Origin: Bacteriovorax sp.
GTDB taxonomy: Bacteria; Bdellovibrionota; Bacteriovoracia; Bacteriovoracales; Bacteriovoracaceae
Assembly: GCA_014378525.1 (NCBI GenBank)
Contig: JACMNL010000140.1
Coordinates: 1-64,000 of the forward strand
Direction of reading: 5' to 3'
Length of the DNA: 64,000 nucleotides
Every line of letters starts with the position of its first letter. Within the stretch, counting starts at the first letter, position 1. Below are positions 15,309 through 25,058 of this stretch, piece by piece. The position numbers were made by a program, and so were the translations under genes. The notes beneath the pieces were generated by a model, which saw only the letters and a program-made list of their open reading frames with translations, searched no databases and was not told the DNA's origin.

Positions 15309-16664
15309 ATGACAAAAAATTTAGATTTAGACTTATCTTCAATCCATAAAAATTACGAATACTCTTCTCCTTATCAAAAGATCGGGAAAGTGTTTGCCAA
15401 TAAAGGGATGGTTTTTGAAATCAACCTTCCACGCGCACCAATCGGATCAAACGTTGAGTTCGTGACGGAATTTGGTGACAGATCGCTTGGTGAAGTCGTA
15501 GGGATCAATGGCAACCGTTGTATGGCCATGCCATATGATGAATTATCCGGGATAAATTCAGAGACACGCGTTTACTTAAAAGACTTAACAACAACAATAA
15601 AAATTTCGACAGCATTTCTTGGACGAGTTATCGATTTCCAGGGAAATCCTATCGACAGTAAAGGTCCGATTGAACAAATCGGTGTTGAAGCGAGAAGTAT
15701 TTATGGAACTCCCATGAACCCTCTCGACAGACCACCAATTAAAGAAGCTCTTGATACGGGAATTCATGCGATCAACTGTTTTATGACAGCAGGTAAGGGA
15801 CAACGTTTTGCCATCATGGCCGGTTCGGGTGTTGGTAAGTCGGTGACGTTAGGTATGATCGCTCAGAATTCGAGCGCTGATATTAACGTAATCGCGCTTA
15901 TCGGAGAACGTGGTCGTGAGGTTTTAGAATTTATTGAAAACGATTTAGGGCCTGAAGGGATGAAGAGATCAGTGGTTGTTGTTGCAACTTCTGATTCAAG
16001 TGCACTGATCAGGATGAAAGCTGCTTACGTTGCGACAACAATCGCAGAATATTTTAGAGATCAAAATGCTGACGTTCTTTTAATGATGGATTCAATTACA
16101 CGTTTTGCCATGGCCAACCGTGAAATTTCTCTTTCAGCAGGAGAGCCGCCAGGACAAAAAGGATATACACCTTCAGTGTTCGCAAAACTTCCTAAGTTAA
16201 TGGAACGTGCGGGAACTAAAGCAGGTGCCGGATCTATCACTGGTATTTATACCGTGCTGGTTGAAGGGGGTGACATGGACGAGCCTATCGCGGATGCGGT
16301 AAGAGCGATCGCCGATGGTCACATTATTTTATCGAGAGAATTAGCTTCAAGAAACCAGTTTCCTGCGATCGACGTTTTAGCTTCTCTATCCAGAGTAATG
16401 TCGAAAGTGGCTTCGAAGGAGCATCGAATCGTGGCGTCTCACTTGAGAGATTTAATGGCATCATATAAGGCCAACGAAGATCTGATTAACGTTGGTGCGT
16501 ATGCAAAAGGATCAAACCCTAAGGTTGATAAGGCCATGGTGATCTATGAAGATTTAATGAATCTTCTGAAGCAGACACAGGGGATGACTGAGTACATGAC
16601 TATCGATTCACTGTTTGACCGCATGGTTGATATTGCAAGAAAAGCTGAAAGTATTAATAAGTAA
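15309..16664 (+). CDS. fliI: Flagellum-specific export ATPase FliI
   Basis: A 451-residue F1-beta-like ATPase that drives the flagellar type III export apparatus. It shows Walker A AGSGVGKS (171-178), the IALIGERGREVLEFIE segment, Walker B region DVLLMMDSITRFAMANREI, and PPGQKGYTPSVFAKLPKLMERAG, all diagnostic of FliI. It is preceded by AGAGGAAAG and placed between fliH and fliJ. No unusual substitution was seen. Confidence 0.96.
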   Translation: MTKNLDLDLSSIHKNYEYSSPYQKIGKVFANKGMVFEINLPRAPIGSNVEFVTEFGDRSLGEVVGINGNRCMAMPYDELSGINSETRVYLKDLTTTIKISTAFLGRVIDFQGNPIDSKGPIEQIGVEARSIYGTPMNPLDRPPIKEALDTGIHAINCFMTAGKGQRFAIMAGSGVGKSVTLGMIAQNSSADINVIALIGERGREVLEFIENDLGPEGMKRSVVVVATSDSSALIRMKAAYVATTIAEYFRDQNADVLLMMDSITRFAMANREISLSAGEPPGQKGYTPSVFAKLPKLMERAGTKAGAGSITGIYTVLVEGGDMDEPIADAVRAIADGHIILSRELASRNQFPAIDVLASLSRVMSKVASKEHRIVASHLRDLMASYKANEDLINVGAYAKGSNPKVDKAMVIYEDLMNLLKQTQGMTEYMTIDSLFDRMVDIARKAESINK

Positions 16665-16674
16665 AAAATAAAAT

Positions 16675-17127
16675 ATGCAAAAGTTTAAATTCAAACTCGA
16701 TGGTCTGTTAAAGGTTAGAGAGTTTAAAGAAAAGAAAATTAAAATCGAACTCGGAGAAATCCTGAGAGAGATTACAGCAGTTGAAGATAAAATTGCAGAT
16801 GCCAACAAGGCGATCAGCGAGACTTACGACGCTCAGGAAAATTTTATGAAAGACCCTTCATCGGGGCAGATGCTTCAGTTTTTCCCGCTTTTTATTCAGG
16901 GAAAAAAAGAAGACATTAAAAATAAGGAAAACCTGCTTTGGTCTTTGAGAAAAAAATATGACAAAAAAATTGCTGAACTCGCACTAGCTCGAGGAGAAGT
17001 AAAAGTCATGGAAAATTTCAAAGAAAAAAAGCATGGTGAGTGGACGAAAGAAAAAAATAAAAAAGAACAAGAGGCCATCGAAGAAATTCTGATGATGAGA
17101 TCTAACGGGGCGAAGGATTTAACATGA
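16675..17127 (+). CDS. fliJ: Flagellar export chaperone FliJ
   Basis: A 150-residue, highly charged, fully helical protein starting KFKFKLDGLLKVREFKEKK, the usual FliJ opening. It forms the coiled-coil stalk of the FliI hexamer and escorts chaperones. Sequence conservation in FliJ is low, so the call leans on the opening motif, the coiled-coil pattern and its place right after fliI. Its stop overlaps the next start by four bases. Confidence 0.85.
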   Translation: MQKFKFKLDGLLKVREFKEKKIKIELGEILREITAVEDKIADANKAISETYDAQENFMKDPSSGQMLQFFPLFIQGKKEDIKNKENLLWSLRKKYDKKIAELALARGEVKVMENFKEKKHGEWTKEKNKKEQEAIEEILMMRSNGAKDLT

Positions 17128-17714
17128 AATTAAAACTATTTTATACAACGACATTCTTAGTTTTATTGACTGTTGCAGGAACGACATTCGCTGCGGTAGC
17201 TGCAAAAAAACCTGCTGCTAAAGCAGAACCGGCAGGTCCAGTTAAGCGTCTTTATACAGAAGAAGAGTTTCATACTGCTGTCCTTGAAGAAGCGACTAAA
17301 ATGATGAAAAAAGCAGGGAGCGGACACCTGGTAGATTTCTCAAAAGAGTTAATGGAAAAAGAAGAGACTATTAAAGTAAAAGAACTCGCTATTAAAAAAG
17401 AAGCTGAAGAACTTGAGATGAGTAAAGGTGACTTTAAGAAGAAGCTGGTTGAGTTTCAGGACTCGCAGAAAAAATTCTTAGGTTGTGTCGACGAAAAAAA
17501 TGCACAAGCTGATAAACGTGTTTCACAAATGGTGGATGTGATCTCTGGTATGAAGCCACAGAACGCAGCCGATGTGTTGACGGTTCAGGATCCCGACCTT
17601 TCTGTTAGGATATTAAGAGAACTGGATTCCGCAAAGGCTTCAAAGATTTTCAATTTAATGGATAAGGAAGTTTCTGCCCGACTTCAGAAGCAGTTTCTTC
17701 AGATGAAAAAATAG
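17124..17714 (+). CDS. MotE-like periplasmic flagellar protein
   Basis: A 196-residue protein with an N-terminal signal or anchor (hydrophobic at residues 7-26), an alanine/proline linker, a long charged coiled coil (about 75-130), and a C-terminal domain with MKPQNAADVLTVQDPDLSVRILRELDSAKASKIF. That C-terminus matches the MgtE N-like fold found in MotE, which chaperones the stator plug in rhizobia. Annotation as MotE rests on domain order and on its place between fliJ and fliK. A direct role at the stator is inference. Confidence 0.75.
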   Translation: MKLKLFYTTTFLVLLTVAGTTFAAVAAKKPAAKAEPAGPVKRLYTEEEFHTAVLEEATKMMKKAGSGHLVDFSKELMEKEETIKVKELAIKKEAEELEMSKGDFKKKLVEFQDSQKKFLGCVDEKNAQADKRVSQMVDVISGMKPQNAADVLTVQDPDLSVRILRELDSAKASKIFNLMDKEVSARLQKQFLQMKK

Positions 17715-17765
17715 GTTAGTATAACAAGAAGCGTTGAAACGTTTTACTTAGGATGAGTAAAGTTT

Positions 17766-19406
17766 ATGCAAGGATTGCCAGCTAAAATTATGCCACAAAA
17801 GCCACAGCACGCAGCTGTGAAGACAGATGCAAAAGCATCTGCGGCGGCAAATAATAAGCTGAACATTAATCCAGCTTCATACGGCAAACAGGAAGCTCCT
17901 GCTGTCGATCCAAAAACTCAACAAGCACAATCTCAATTACCACAAGTACAAGGTGAAGCAGCAAAGGGTGAATCAAAAGGTTCATTCGCTGAATTATTTT
18001 CAGGCCTGGTTGGTAACGAAGCAAATAAAGTTGAAGGTAAAGGGGAGAAGGTTGAAAAACTTCCAGCTGAAATGGCTGCAGAAGCAAAACAACAGGCCTC
18101 TGCAGAAACAAAAGTTGACTCACTATTAAAAACAAAAGCTCAGTCTCAAGGCACAGATAAATTTAATAACGTTGCTGCCATGTCTACTGATAAAGCACTA
18201 TCTGCTGACGTATTAAAAAATATCGATAATTTAATTCAAAGAAATCCTCCTGCTGATCCAAAGATTGAAGGAATGGATAAATCTGTTGATGAAAAAATTG
18301 CTGCTACATCAACTAACTTAGACCAGCTTTTAAAATCACTTAAAGGCGGAAAAGGTGAAGTTGAAGTAAGTGATGACACTGTTGAAATCGGTGCTGACGG
18401 AAAAGAAATTAAAAATTCAAATAATTCTAAAGATGCAAAAAATACAAAACAATCGAGTCCTCTTGATTTCCTTTTAAAGCAATCAAAAGAGAGTGATGTT
18501 GTATCTACTACTAAAGAAGGAAAGCTTTTAAACAGCAATCCAGAAACGAGATCGTCGCTTGGTCTTTCAAGTGAAGATTTCGTGGGCCACATGAAAGAAG
18601 CAAAAAACATGAAAGGCGAAAAAGTTCAGTCGAATAAGATTGATCTTGATGGTCAGATGTATGACGTAAAAGAATTAGCTCAAAAGCAGATGAATGCAGG
18701 AGTTAAATCTTACGGACAAAAACAAAATCTTTTAGACAACGGCTTAATTAAAAATACAAATGACCTTGCTTTCAAAGATACAAAATTTAAAGCAAGTGCA
18801 GACGAGATGTCAGTTGGTGCAACTAAGGTTGGAGCAGACCTTGGTCAGGTAAAAGAATCTTTTATTCCAGTGATGGGAAAACAAGAGCAGGCATCACACA
18901 CTGACACACAAAACGCTGGAAAAGTTTTAGATCTTTCTAAAATCGATACAGCAAACCACACAGAAATCATTAAACGCATCAGTGACTACGTTCAACAGAA
19001 TCAGGTTGCGAACTCAAGCAGCTTAGACCTTACTGTAAGACATGAGTCTCTTGGACAATTTAATATCCAGGTGAATAAGCCTCTTGATCCAAGATCACAG
19101 GCGATGGATATGCAGATCACAACTTCAACTGCTGAAGGTCATGACTTCTTCATGAAAAATGAAATCGGACTGATGAAAAATTTAAATCAGGCAGGAATTC
19201 AGTTATCAGATTTAAGAATTGTTTCAGGTGGTGAGTCTGCAGGATTTAACCAGACTGACTCAAGACAATCAGGCCACAACAATAATTCTCAACAAGCTCC
19301 AAGAGAGTTTATGAGTTTCGAAAACGGTGATCACTCACAGGGATCGGACAGAAGAAAAGAATTATGGCAGGAAGCACGCGCTAATCAACAAAGATACGGA
19401 GCTTAA
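17766..19406 (+). CDS. fliK: Flagellar hook-length control protein FliK
   Basis: A 546-residue protein. Most of it (1-400) is a low-complexity, Lys/Gln/Ser/Asn-rich ruler region. The C-terminal ~120 residues fit the Flg_hook (FliK C) domain: LDLTVRHESLGQFNIQVN, then MKNEIGLMKNLNQAGIQLSDLRIVSGG. FliK measures the hook and switches export from rod/hook to filament substrates. GGATG precedes the ATG at 17766. It lies 5 bases before flgD. Confidence 0.85.
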   Translation: MQGLPAKIMPQKPQHAAVKTDAKASAAANNKLNINPASYGKQEAPAVDPKTQQAQSQLPQVQGEAAKGESKGSFAELFSGLVGNEANKVEGKGEKVEKLPAEMAAEAKQQASAETKVDSLLKTKAQSQGTDKFNNVAAMSTDKALSADVLKNIDNLIQRNPPADPKIEGMDKSVDEKIAATSTNLDQLLKSLKGGKGEVEVSDDTVEIGADGKEIKNSNNSKDAKNTKQSSPLDFLLKQSKESDVVSTTKEGKLLNSNPETRSSLGLSSEDFVGHMKEAKNMKGEKVQSNKIDLDGQMYDVKELAQKQMNAGVKSYGQKQNLLDNGLIKNTNDLAFKDTKFKASADEMSVGATKVGADLGQVKESFIPVMGKQEQASHTDTQNAGKVLDLSKIDTANHTEIIKRISDYVQQNQVANSSSLDLTVRHESLGQFNIQVNKPLDPRSQAMDMQITTSTAEGHDFFMKNEIGLMKNLNQAGIQLSDLRIVSGGESAGFNQTDSRQSGHNNNSQQAPREFMSFENGDHSQGSDRRKELWQEARANQQRYGA

Positions 19407-19411
19407 GGTAT

Positions 19412-20278
19412 ATGCCAGAAATTGGAAGACCAGTAGACCCTAATCAAAGTCAATTTTCAAACATCAAAATTTCAAGATCAGCTCCACAAATGAACGGTGG
19501 ATCTGAGAAGGCCCGTCCAATCGGAGAAGAGCTGAACAAGATCGCCGGTAATAAACCTGAAGCGCGTTTTGTTGATAAGAAAAAGCACGAAGAACTGGGC
19601 CAGGATGGTTTCATGAAACTTCTTGCTCACCAGTTGAAGAACCAGGATCCAATGAAGCCGATGGATCAAAAAGATTTTTCTTCTAACTTAGCTCAGTTCT
19701 CACAACTGGAGCAGTTAACAGCAATGAATAAAAAAATGGATGCAGTAAACCAGAATGCCGTTGATGATAAACGCGTTCAGGGTGCAGCGTTCTTAGGACG
19801 TAAAGTAGTAACAAGCGGAACATCGATCGATTACTCTGGTGACGGGAAGAATGTTAAAGTTCCTTTCTATCTTGACCAGCCAGCGAAAAATGCAGTCATC
19901 AATATTCTTGATAACAAAAACCAGTTGATCGCCAGAATTGAGAAGCAGGATCTTAACAGAGGAATGCAGGATATTCAGTGGGACGGAGTTGGTTTCGACG
20001 GACAAATTGCAGCGAAAGAAACTTATCACTTTGAAGTTATCGGATTCGATAAAGACAATAATAAATTTGCAGGAAGTACAAGAGCAGAAGGTCTAGTTCA
20101 AGGTGTACATTTCGAAGACGGTGAGACAATCTTAGATCTTGCGAATGGAAAAAAAGTTTTCTTGAAAGACGTTCAGAGTTTTGCTGTAGCGGAAAATGTT
20201 GACCAGGGAAATAAAGTTCCTGCATTGCAAAAGAAAGCAGCGCAAGCGTATAATCAAGTAGAGCAAAACAATAATTAA
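19412..20278 (+). CDS. flgD: Flagellar hook capping protein FlgD
   Basis: A 288-residue cap protein. It has the family start of the conserved part, QDGFMKLLAHQLKNQDPMKPMDQKDF (about 64-90), with ALFSQLEQLTAMNKK-like sequence, then a FlgD Ig/Tudor-like region containing NRGMQDIQWDGVGFDG. The first ~60 residues are an unconserved extension. It is needed for hook polymerisation by FlgE and is exported without a cleaved signal. Confidence 0.92.
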   Translation: MPEIGRPVDPNQSQFSNIKISRSAPQMNGGSEKARPIGEELNKIAGNKPEARFVDKKKHEELGQDGFMKLLAHQLKNQDPMKPMDQKDFSSNLAQFSQLEQLTAMNKKMDAVNQNAVDDKRVQGAAFLGRKVVTSGTSIDYSGDGKNVKVPFYLDQPAKNAVINILDNKNQLIARIEKQDLNRGMQDIQWDGVGFDGQIAAKETYHFEVIGFDKDNNKFAGSTRAEGLVQGVHFEDGETILDLANGKKVFLKDVQSFAVAENVDQGNKVPALQKKAAQAYNQVEQNNN

Positions 20279-20309
20279 AAATTATTTTTTAAGGTAAAAA
20301 GAAAACTAA

Positions 20310-20735
20310 ATGGCGAATCCAAAAATTAACAACATTCTTATTCCGAACGTCACATCGCTGCCGTCTCAGAAAAAAACAGATGATGTTAATAAATTAAAAC
20401 AGGGTGAGACATCAGAGTTCAAAGGCCTTCTCGATTCACAAGTTGAAGAGCAATCCTCTTCAGTTCAACCAGCATCAAAAGGTATTCAACTTTCAACTCA
20501 TGCAATGAGAAGATTGCAGGAAAGAAATATTACGATCGATAAAGATGAGTACACAAAATTACAAACAGCAATGGATAGACTGAAACTTAAAGGGGGTCAG
20601 GATTCGTTAGTTATAACTGGTAAAGCGGCGTACATAGTAGATGTTCCGAAAAACACAATTGTAACAGCGATAGATAAAGACAGTATTGGTGAGAATGTTT
20701 TTACGAAAATAGATTCGACGATATTAATGAATTAA
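20310..20735 (+). CDS. TIGR02530-family flagellar operon protein
   Basis: A 141-residue protein. The conserved part, from HAMRRLQERNITIDKDEYTKLQTAMDRL onward, with SLVITGKAAYIVDVPKNTIVTA, matches the TIGR02530 (flagellar operon protein) pattern found between flgD and flgE in many bacteria. Function is unknown; a hook-assembly role is assumed from its constant position. No signal peptide is present, so it is cytoplasmic or exported by the flagellar apparatus. Confidence 0.85.
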   Translation: MANPKINNILIPNVTSLPSQKKTDDVNKLKQGETSEFKGLLDSQVEEQSSSVQPASKGIQLSTHAMRRLQERNITIDKDEYTKLQTAMDRLKLKGGQDSLVITGKAAYIVDVPKNTIVTAIDKDSIGENVFTKIDSTILMN

Positions 20736-20851
20736 AATTTTAATAATAAAAAAAGCTCATAAAGAAAATGGTTGGTCCTTTCCGGAAACCTGAGATCAAA
20801 GTCTGTAGTACTTTAATCATCTTTTGAGTCATTAGGTCTAGGAGGGACAAA

Positions 20852-22132
20852 ATGGGTATTCTACGTTCATTCACAATTGGTGTTTCAGGTTTAAATGCTT
20901 CTGGTCAGGGTATGGGTGTTATTGGTGATAACATTGCAAACGCAGGAACAAACGGTTTCAAATCTTCAAGAGCAGAATTCCAGGACGTACTTGCGGTATC
21001 TTTAAAAGGTATCGAAGGTGGAGATCAGTTCGGTGCTGGTACGAAGTTAGGTCACATTAAACCTCTAATGACCCAAGGGGATATCTCTAGAACAGATTCA
21101 GTAACAGATTTAGCACTATCAGGTGACGGTATGTTTACTGTTGATGCTCCGGCAGGAAGAACGTTTACTCGTGATGGTTCATTCCACTTCGATAAAGAAG
21201 GTCAGTTAACAACTATGGACGGATATAAAGTTCTTGGTTTCCAGGCAGACGAATCTGGAAAGATGATGAACAAAGTCGATGCAATTAAGCTTGGTAACAC
21301 GACAATTGCAGCGAAAGGAACTAAAGAAGTTAACATGTCGATGAACTTAGATTCACGCATGAATAAGATGGAATTCAACATCGAGAATCCGGAAAAAACT
21401 TCGAACTTCTCAAACTCAATGACAATTTACGATAACATCGGGACTGCAAGAACAGTAACTGCTTACTACAACAAAACAGATAACAATACATGGGAATACC
21501 ATATTGCTGCTGACGGAAAAGATGTTGAAGGTGGTATCCCTGATAAAATGTACGAACAAGCTTCTGGGGCCCTTGTGTTTAACGACAAAGGACAACTTGA
21601 TGAAGAGAAGCCGTCGAAAAACTCGTTCAACTTCAACAAGGGTGCTGCTAAAGACCAGAAGATTACAATGAACTGGGGTAAATCGATTAAGGAAGGTGGT
21701 AACGGTCTTGATGCTTCAACTCAATACGGGTCTGAATCAGCAATGTCACGTCACACTCAAGACGGTGCTTCAGCTGCTACATTAACTTCTCTTTCATTCA
21801 ATGATAAAGGGATTTTAACAGCATCATACGATAACGGAGAGACAAGAGATGTTGCTCAAATCGCTGTGGCGAAATTTGAAAACAACGAAGGCCTGTTCAA
21901 AATCGGAAAGAACCTTTTCAAAGAATCTAAAGCTTCAGGACAAGCTGCTCTTGGGAAACCAGGTGAGTCTGGACGTGGAGAAGTTCTTTCTAAGTCTATC
22001 GAGCTTTCAAACGTTGATATCGCGAACGAATTCGTAAACCTGATGACAGCACAAAGAAACTTCCAGGCAAACGCGAAGACATTAACGACAGCGGATGAAA
22101 TGCTACAACAAGTTCTACAAATCAAGAGATAA
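20852..22132 (+). CDS. flgE: Flagellar hook protein FlgE
   Basis: A 426-residue hook subunit. The N-terminus (SGLNASGQGMGVIGDNIANAGTNGFKSSRAEF) and the C-terminus (ELSNVDIANEFVNLMTAQRNFQANAKTLTTADEMLQ) are the conserved D0 coiled coils; the middle is the variable outer domain. It polymerises into the hook that joins rod and filament. GGAGGG lies upstream of the ATG. A gap of 116 bases before it may hold a promoter of its own. It is the last gene before a strong terminator. Confidence 0.96.
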   Translation: MGILRSFTIGVSGLNASGQGMGVIGDNIANAGTNGFKSSRAEFQDVLAVSLKGIEGGDQFGAGTKLGHIKPLMTQGDISRTDSVTDLALSGDGMFTVDAPAGRTFTRDGSFHFDKEGQLTTMDGYKVLGFQADESGKMMNKVDAIKLGNTTIAAKGTKEVNMSMNLDSRMNKMEFNIENPEKTSNFSNSMTIYDNIGTARTVTAYYNKTDNNTWEYHIAADGKDVEGGIPDKMYEQASGALVFNDKGQLDEEKPSKNSFNFNKGAAKDQKITMNWGKSIKEGGNGLDASTQYGSESAMSRHTQDGASAATLTSLSFNDKGILTASYDNGETRDVAQIAVAKFENNEGLFKIGKNLFKESKASGQAALGKPGESGRGEVLSKSIELSNVDIANEFVNLMTAQRNFQANAKTLTTADEMLQQVLQIKR

Positions 22133-22150
22133 TCATTAATTGATAACTAA

Positions 22151-22173
22151 GGGGCCACCGGCCCCTTTTTTTT
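22151..22173 (+). terminator. Rho-independent terminator ending the flagellar operon
   Basis: Stem GGGGCC (22151-22156), loop ACC, stem GGCCCC (22160-22165), followed by eight T. It lies 18 bases after the flgE stop, and the next gene starts 9 bases downstream. Confidence 0.92.
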
Positions 22174-22182
22174 GGAATTTTT

Positions 22183-23646
22183 ATGAAATTTAAAAATGTG
22201 ATTTTAGTTTTTTCTGCACTGGCCGCTTCTTCATGTACGACTTACTGGCCAAGCTATTTCAGGCAGCCAACAAGTGTCACCGAAAAAAGTGACTTGATGG
22301 AAAAGTCCCAGTCTATTTTAGACAGGGTAGCAGCGAAGGAAATCACTCCTCAAAACTGTTCAGCGGAACTCGATACTTTAATCGACAGCTATTCGCAGGC
22401 ACCGGCATCGATGAATATCGAAGCAGTAAAAAATCAGGGCCAGGAAATTCTGGACCAGAGTTTTGAAGCGAGAATGGCGTTGCATTCACAGCTGGGATCT
22501 TTACCTGTTGATTGTAAGGCAAAAGTTAAAAATTTATTCCTGAAAATGAGAATGACAGAAGATTATGTCGGTGTTCATTTTTATAATGATCCTCAGATTT
22601 CGGCCGATACTATTAAGTATCAGGAAGAGCCTGTGCCGGTTTATGAAGCTGACAAGTATCGTCCGTACCATACTGGGGCAGGAATCGATCCTAAGTTAAA
22701 ATTTGAATTCAGGAACGGTGATATCATGATCACAAAGGGTGTGAGTTTTGTATCGAGTACGATCTCGGAACTTGCAACACCAAAATCTGTTTTCAGCCAC
22801 ATCGTTTTTGTTCACGTCGACAGCACAACTAAAGTTGTAGAAACAATAGAATCATACGTTGGAAGAGGTGTTTCGATTTTTCCAATCGAAGAAGCATTAA
22901 AAAACGAAAATGCCAGAATTCTGGTTTTACGTGCAAAAGATTCAGAGCTTGCTTCTCGTGCAGTAAACTACATGTATGACAAAGTCGTTAAATTAAAATC
23001 GCAGGGAAAATTTATTCCTTATGATTACAAACTGGATTTTTCAGACAATACAAGATTGTCATGCGAAGAAGTTGCATACGATGCTTTTAAAACAGTTTCA
23101 AACGGTGCCGTCATTCTTCCAGAACTGGAATCACAGATTGAACTCAATGATCCAAAATTTTTACAACGTGTAGGTGTTAAAAAAGGTGCGATGATGGTTC
23201 CGACTGATATGGAAACTGATTCACGCTTTGAAATTGTCCTGGACTGGACTGACTATAGAGTCATGAGAGATTCGTGGAGAAAAGATGCTCTTCTTGGAGA
23301 GATGTTCAGATGGATTGGTTCATACCAGTACCGCATTCACGAAAATTTAACGAGTGTGGCAGCGAAAGTCATCTGGTCGACCAGATATGTTCCAGGTCTG
23401 TGGGGAATGCTTTCGAAAGTATCCGGTATACCGAAAGATTTCACGAAAGACGTTCCTAGTTTAACCATCACTACCATGGCCAGTTTAAAAGCTATCGGAA
23501 GTGAACTTCTGCCTGTTGTAACAAGTGCCGATCAGGAATTTTACGCACAAAAAGGCAAATGGATGACCAAAGAAGAACTTGGAAAAGTTCTGGATGATTA
23601 CAGAAAGACTAATCCTAAAAAATTACGCAAAGTATTCAGACCATAA
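22183..23646 (+). CDS. YiiX/YebB-like permuted NlpC/P60 cysteine hydrolase, lipoprotein
   Basis: A 487-residue protein with a lipoprotein signal (AASSCTTY, lipidated Cys18). The central domain fits the YiiX-like circularly permuted papain fold: FRNGDIMITKGVSF, then FSHIVFVHVD with the candidate catalytic His, and LSCEEVAYDAF with the candidate nucleophile Cys. Such enzymes cleave amide or ester bonds in peptides, cell-wall peptides or lipids; the substrate here is unknown. It begins directly after the flgE terminator. A full-length paralog lies at 32734-34065, sharing the order of all these motifs. Confidence 0.75.
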   Translation: MKFKNVILVFSALAASSCTTYWPSYFRQPTSVTEKSDLMEKSQSILDRVAAKEITPQNCSAELDTLIDSYSQAPASMNIEAVKNQGQEILDQSFEARMALHSQLGSLPVDCKAKVKNLFLKMRMTEDYVGVHFYNDPQISADTIKYQEEPVPVYEADKYRPYHTGAGIDPKLKFEFRNGDIMITKGVSFVSSTISELATPKSVFSHIVFVHVDSTTKVVETIESYVGRGVSIFPIEEALKNENARILVLRAKDSELASRAVNYMYDKVVKLKSQGKFIPYDYKLDFSDNTRLSCEEVAYDAFKTVSNGAVILPELESQIELNDPKFLQRVGVKKGAMMVPTDMETDSRFEIVLDWTDYRVMRDSWRKDALLGEMFRWIGSYQYRIHENLTSVAAKVIWSTRYVPGLWGMLSKVSGIPKDFTKDVPSLTITTMASLKAIGSELLPVVTSADQEFYAQKGKWMTKEELGKVLDDYRKTNPKKLRKVFRP

Positions 23647-23655
23647 AAAAATGGA

Positions 23656-23687
23656 AGCAGCTTTAGGGAACCCTGAAGCTGCTTTTT
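23656..23687 (+). terminator. Rho-independent terminator after the first YiiX-like gene
   Basis: Stem AGCAGCTT (23656-23663) pairs with AAGCTGCT (23676-23683); an inner AGGG/CCCT pair extends it. A run of five T ends at 23687. It separates this gene from the P450 gene. Confidence 0.85.
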
Positions 23688-23773
23688 GTCACTCAGAGCT
23701 ATCACATTTAGAACAAATTAAATCCTAAATATAAAAATATATGATATGAATTCTCCAATGAGAGAGTTGAAAA

Positions 23774-25057
23774 ATGTCTTATATTAATCCACACGTAAAT
23801 ATGTACAGGTTCCTGAAAGATCCTGAAGCATTTCAAAAAAAACTTCTGAAAAAATGGGGCGACCCGTTTCCTTTTCATTTGCCGGGGTTCCCGACAATCT
23901 GGATGACTCAAAATCCAGAGAGCGTAAAAAAAATCTTCACTGTGCCCCTTGGTAGTTTCATACCATCTCCACATAATCCTGTAGCGCCATTATTGGGAAA
24001 TAACGGACTCATTATGCTTGGAGGGCAGGAACATACTCAAAGCAGAAAAGACCTCGGGCCGAATTTTATGGGGCAGCAGTTAAAAAGAATGGGGAAACTT
24101 ATTGCGGATGTTTATTTTGAGATCCGTAATGAAATGAAACTTGGAAGTGAAACACTCGTTTTGCAAAAATTTACCCAGGCCGTAACTCTGAGAATTGTTT
24201 TACGATTAATTTTCCCGCATGTAAGTCATGAGGAAATTCTGGAAATTGAAAATTGTACCAAAAAATTTCTTGAAAGTTATTCACCGACATTATTGTTTAC
24301 TCCAAAATGGATTCCAGGAAGATGGTCTGTATTCTTAAAATCTAAAAAAAACCTGGATGATCTGTTTTATAAACATTATCTCCAGGGAGTTGAGCAAAAT
24401 ATTGAAGGTCCGGTAAAAAGTATTGCTGAAAAAAATCCGGAAAAAGAGCAGGTGCTGGATCAACTGAGAACACTCGTCGTGGCAGGTCATGAGACAACGG
24501 CCACTTCTTTAGTGTGGATAATTTTTTTGATTCACCAAAAGCAACATGAAGAATTTAAAAAATTACTTCTAAATGATATAGAAAAATTTGAGCCGCATCT
24601 TCTGGATAACATAAATGATCTTGTTTATCTGGATGCCGTCGTCAATGAGTCACTAAGAATTCACCCTCCAGTTCCATTCATCACAAGAAAAATTGTGGAA
24701 TCGTTTGAATTAGATTCAAAAAAATTAAAAGCTGATGAGGAAATCGGAGTAAGTATTACACTTCTTCATCACTCAACTGCTATCTGGAACAAACCTGAGT
24801 TATTTATGCCTCAACGTTTTATAGAAAAAAAATATGCTCCCCATGAGTTTGCACCATTTGGTGGAAGCAACCGGAAATGTATCGGAGCAGGCCTTGCACT
24901 AAGTGAATTAAAAATCCTGACCGGTCTGCTGATGAAGGATTTCGAAATCACACTTTGCAATGATGAATTTCTAAAACCTCAAGTCATGCAAATTACCATT
25001 GGACCGAAAAAACCAATCCGCCTTGAACTCAAGAGCAGACTGGTCTCAAAAAATTAA
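23774..25057 (+). CDS. Cytochrome P450
   Basis: A 427-residue soluble-type P450. It shows the I-helix AGHETT (237-242), K-helix ExxR (Glu292-Arg295, ESLR), and the haem-binding loop FGGSNRKCIG with the thiolate Cys369. No transmembrane anchor is seen. It would hydroxylate or otherwise oxidise a hydrophobic substrate with electrons from a ferredoxin or flavodoxin. It is convergent with the four-gene minus-strand operon, with one base between stops, so it is physically part of the same compact locus. Its substrate cannot be predicted. A one-cluster ferredoxin lies about 9 kb downstream. Confidence 0.92.
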   Translation: MSYINPHVNMYRFLKDPEAFQKKLLKKWGDPFPFHLPGFPTIWMTQNPESVKKIFTVPLGSFIPSPHNPVAPLLGNNGLIMLGGQEHTQSRKDLGPNFMGQQLKRMGKLIADVYFEIRNEMKLGSETLVLQKFTQAVTLRIVLRLIFPHVSHEEILEIENCTKKFLESYSPTLLFTPKWIPGRWSVFLKSKKNLDDLFYKHYLQGVEQNIEGPVKSIAEKNPEKEQVLDQLRTLVVAGHETTATSLVWIIFLIHQKQHEEFKKLLLNDIEKFEPHLLDNINDLVYLDAVVNESLRIHPPVPFITRKIVESFELDSKKLKADEEIGVSITLLHHSTAIWNKPELFMPQRFIEKKYAPHEFAPFGGSNRKCIGAGLALSELKILTGLLMKDFEITLCNDEFLKPQVMQITIGPKKPIRLELKSRLVSKN

Positions 25058-25058
25058 A

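Noticed and set aside
17766-18960. Low-complexity repeats in fliK as a possible repeat element
   Set aside because: It is the normal variable ruler region of FliK; no exact DNA repeats were seen.
20736-20851. Sigma-28 promoter upstream of flgE
   Set aside because: TAAAG- and CCGG-like words occur but spacing and the second box do not fit; a promoter may exist but I cannot show it.
23708-23974. Minus-strand 88-codon frame over the P450 start
   Set aside because: It overlaps the conserved N-terminus of the P450 and its promoter region and has no motif.
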